Assembly (NCBI RefSeq): GCF_900166665.1
Contig: NZ_LT800494.1
Span: 1,777,262-1,841,261, forward strand
Origin: Cytobacillus gottheilii
GTDB taxonomy: Bacteria > Bacillota > Bacilli > Bacillales > Cytobacillaceae
Direction of reading: 5' to 3'
DNA: 64,000 bases
Position numbers and translations under genes: made by a program. The notes under the pieces are model-generated. The model saw only the letters and a list, made by a program, of their open reading frames with translations, did not search any database and was not told the origin of the DNA. Numbering within the stretch: position 1 is the first letter of the stretch; each line of letters begins with the position of its first letter. This document shows, in pieces, positions 61,680 to 64,000 of this stretch.

Positions 61680-64000
61680 TTAACCAAATACAGAATCATA
61701 TAAGAATTTTAGATGTTCTGCTACAGTTTTTTCTCTTGGGGTTTCCGTTACAAGTGCATTTTTGAGTTTAATATAACTTGTAGTGTCTGGGAATGTGTTA
61801 AAAACAGTGTAGTCCTCAATGTAAATCTTACACTCAAAATCACTTGTCGTATTCCATGAAACTTTGGAAACATTTCTAAAGCCATTTACCATTACAAGGT
61901 CGTTACTTATCTGATCTCCACTTGTTGAAGAATATATTGCCCATTTGCCTGATGCGCTTTTCTTTATATAAAGGTTTGTGAAGGATGTTCCCATTGTTTG
62001 ACGAAGTTCTATCCTTAGTCCAGTATTTTTCAGTACTGCATAATTAGGGTCATTTTTATCAATAGAACCACGTAGAATAGTGACAGGCTTTTTCATTACA
62101 TAGTTATCTTCAGTTAATTCAAACACTGATTTATTAAGAGATTTATTCTTTGTAAACTCAGTTACGGAGAAGTTTTCGATAGGATAGTATGTGCTCCCGG
62201 AAGGAACAGCATCAAGTACCGAATAGTCTTTTATTGTAATCAATGCTTTCATCTTTCGTGCGCTTAAATATCCGCCCTCGCTCATTGTTTGCTGACCGTT
62301 TTTTAAAGGTATTGCGTAAGATACTGAATCACCAGTAAGAGCATCAAAGAAGTACCATTTGTTATCGGCTAATTTTTTCAAGAATAGACTTCCTGTGCTT
62401 GTTCCTGTGGTATATATTACCTCACAACGGAAACCACTATTTTTAATTGGATCATTTACAGGTAGATTAGATAAATATCCTAATGGTACAGGAATATTGG
62501 AGAGATAGGATAAACGCAAATCTTCTGGAACAAGTTTAGAGAGAATGTATTCACCCATCTTCTTCTGACCGTATTCATTCGGATGATCAGCATCTAAAAA
62601 GTAACCGTCCGTTTCTTCCCATGATTTCCAAACATTTTCAGCAACATTGATGTAACCATATCCATAAGAATCAGTAAGCTCCTTATATACGATGGGAAGT
62701 TTATAAAATTCTGTGCTGTTTCGGATATTCGGCGATGTTAGGTTGATAATGACATCAGGTCTACTAGCTTTAATAATCTCAATACCTGCCTGTATATAGC
62801 CTTTTATTGCATCTACCGTATCGTTGTTATCGTTGATACCTAAACAAATGTCAACTATAGTAGTTGCACCAGTTCCAGGTATTCTAGATATTAGATCGAT
62901 GGCTTGAGGATAGCCAGGTTGTACCGAAGTATCGCTATTACCCCAGTGTTTTGCTCTCAACCCACTTCTTGCAGAAAGATACGTTGTGGCATTCAATGCC
63001 TGTAAAACAGGGGAGACCATCTCATAAATATAAGAACCGTTACTTGCTCTAGTACTATCTCCGACCATTATATAATTTACATCAGATAACCTATCCTTTG
63101 CAGTTCTCAAAAGGTTGCTTATTTTTGAGTTAGTAAAAGTTGGAGTATTTGTGTCGATATATGTTCCTAATTGAGTTCCAGCCACATTGAATTCTCCGTT
63201 CGGAGTTATGAGTGCTTTACCATTGATTTCAAGCTTGTTTGCTCTTAATGCATAGGCATCAGAAGCACTTAGAATTTTAACTCCTAACCCTTTAATATAG
63301 TCAATTATTTGTGATAATAGTGTATCTTGTTGGGCATCTTGAGCATAAACGTGAAGCATAAATACTAACCATGTTTTCTTACTTACACAAGTATCAACAA
63401 TGGCTTTATAGTAGTCAAAATCGTGAACCTCAGCATCTTCGAAATTTGATCCGAACGGAATTCTCTTTATGCCGTACGTAGTTAATTCTCCGGGAAGATT
63501 TTGCCCTACGTTATCAAAGGCACATTTCGCATATTTTTTCGTGATCGCAAATCCCGGATCAGATTGTCCTTTAGGGTATACAAATATATCGTGAGTATAT
63601 CCGTTGTTGTATAAATCCTCTCGCCCTTTCTTGATTTGTCTTTCCCATTCTTCAGCCCCTACTTCAAGATAAGCAGCGTGACCAGAGTTGTGATTTATAA
63701 TTTCATGACCGTTATCGTGCATCTCTTTGATTTGTGTTGCTGTCATGTAATTATTCATTCCCACGTAATCGCTACAAATTGCAGCAACAAGAGGAGCTCC
63801 TTTTTCTTGGAATATCGGAAATAGTCTGGAATATACTTCACTTCTACCATCATCATCGATAAAAGTTACAATTGGTTCTTCAGCATTACCACTATAAAAG
63901 TTAATGCTATCTACATTAGGCAGTCCTTTGTTACTGTAACTATCACTTTTAATTACTTTCTGCGAAGTTTGTGTCAATTGCGTGGTAAACTCAGTGTTCT
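61680..64000 (-). CDS. Phage tail-associated protein: NodB-type deacetylase plus SGNH hydrolase (5' end beyond window)
   Basis: The frame stays open to the right edge, so at least 772 residues are visible; the TTG at 63977 is probably internal. Numbering from that TTG: a polysaccharide-deacetylase fold (about 35-245) with D41-D43 (TFIDDDGR), the H96-x3-H100 metal motif, 'VFVYPKG'-like 'IFVYPKG' and 'FMLHVY'. Then an SGNH esterase fold (about 300-480) with S308 (VGDSTR), 'CLGINDN', and D462/H465 (DADHPNE). Two related segments of about 100 residues (505-610, 650-750) end the protein. It probably modifies host surface glycans during adsorption. Confidence 0.85.
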   Translation of the reverse strand, partial: NTEFTTQLTQTSQKVIKSDSYSNKGLPNVDSINFYSGNAEEPIVTFIDDDGRSEVYSRLFPIFQEKGAPLVAAICSDYVGMNNYMTATQIKEMHDNGHEIINHNSGHAAYLEVGAEEWERQIKKGREDLYNNGYTHDIFVYPKGQSDPGFAITKKYAKCAFDNVGQNLPGELTTYGIKRIPFGSNFEDAEVHDFDYYKAIVDTCVSKKTWLVFMLHVYAQDAQQDTLLSQIIDYIKGLGVKILSASDAYALRANKLEINGKALITPNGEFNVAGTQLGTYIDTNTPTFTNSKISNLLRTAKDRLSDVNYIMVGDSTRASNGSYIYEMVSPVLQALNATTYLSARSGLRAKHWGNSDTSVQPGYPQAIDLISRIPGTGATTIVDICLGINDNNDTVDAIKGYIQAGIEIIKASRPDVIINLTSPNIRNSTEFYKLPIVYKELTDSYGYGYINVAENVWKSWEETDGYFLDADHPNEYGQKKMGEYILSKLVPEDLRLSYLSNIPVPLGYLSNLPVNDPIKNSGFRCEVIYTTGTSTGSLFLKKLADNKWYFFDALTGDSVSYAIPLKNGQQTMSEGGYLSARKMKALITIKDYSVLDAVPSGSTYYPIENFSVTEFTKNKSLNKSVFELTEDNYVMKKPVTILRGSIDKNDPNYAVLKNTGLRIELRQTMGTSFTNLYIKKSASGKWAIYSSTSGDQISNDLVMVNGFRNVSKVSWNTTSDFECKIYIEDYTVFNTFPDTTSYIKLKNALVTETPREKTVAEHLKFLYDSVFG

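Overview
The window is a low-GC chromosomal segment from a spore-forming Bacillaceae bacterium (Bacillus in the broad sense, not B. subtilis itself). The evidence is the gene content and order. A large part follows the ypoC-ponA-recU-yppC-yppE-yppG-mrfAB-cotD-ypsA-gpsB-rnpB-ypsC-ypvA-ypwA-xpt-pbuX-bcsA-ypbQ-dynA-ypcP-sspL series known from B. subtilis. It also carries spore genes (sspM, sspL, cotD) and a guanine-class purine riboswitch. Gene names are assigned by recall of family motifs and synteny; no search was run.

Layout. 0-9.5 kb: a 5'-cut ypoC, a MITE-like repeat, an IS110-family insertion sequence with a probable bridge-RNA region, then recU-ponA (reverse) and the ypp cluster with the short sspM gene. 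9.7-11.6 kb: two oligopeptide-type ABC permeases with no ATPase or binding protein. 11.9-16.1 kb: an Hsp20 protein, a short-form hybrid cluster protein (hcp) with a Crp/Fnr-type operator, a Cys-rich pentapeptide-repeat protein, an 8 x 52-bp tandem array and a cysteine-poor Crp/Fnr regulator. 16.5-26.6 kb: mrfAB DNA repair, cotD, ypsA-gpsB division genes, RNase P RNA, a THUMP methyltransferase, a tandem array of about 133-bp nested palindromes and the DinG-like helicase YpvA. 26.6-35.5 kb: an MFS exporter, YpwA carboxypeptidase, an EamA transporter, a ba3-type oxidase operon that includes a 49-residue subunit IIa, and xpt-pbuX. 35.7-48.2 kb: a Zn-ribbon miniprotein, the type III polyketide synthase pair bcsA-ypbQ, a Fur-box-controlled 29-residue peptide, dynA, a sulfurtransferase, ypcP, sspL, two RNase H-like genes, a zinc-finger miniprotein and cspD. 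48.4-55.6 kb: the manganese genes mntABCD and mntR with topB, and an acetyltransferase. 57.5-64 kb: the integrase/lysis end of a prophage that runs off the right edge.

How it fits together. Three regulons can be read from operators. Manganese: MntR, with a duplicated MntR-like operator before mntABCD. Iron: two Fur boxes over the promoter of a tiny peptide. Nitrosative or oxygen stress: TGTGA-N6-TCACA-like sites before both hcp and the ba3 oxidase, with a Crp/Fnr regulator nearby. The prophage end shows the order tail enzyme, small ORF, XhlA-like protein, holin, amidase, serine integrase.

The most unusual items are non-coding: a family of terminal-inverted-repeat elements with an internal terminator-like hairpin (one full copy at each end of the window plus shorter copies), two different tandem arrays, and the IS110 bridge-RNA candidate. 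On the protein side they are the Fur-controlled peptide and a phage tail protein that joins a NodB-type deacetylase to an SGNH hydrolase. I did not find a multi-gene system that I could defend as wholly new.
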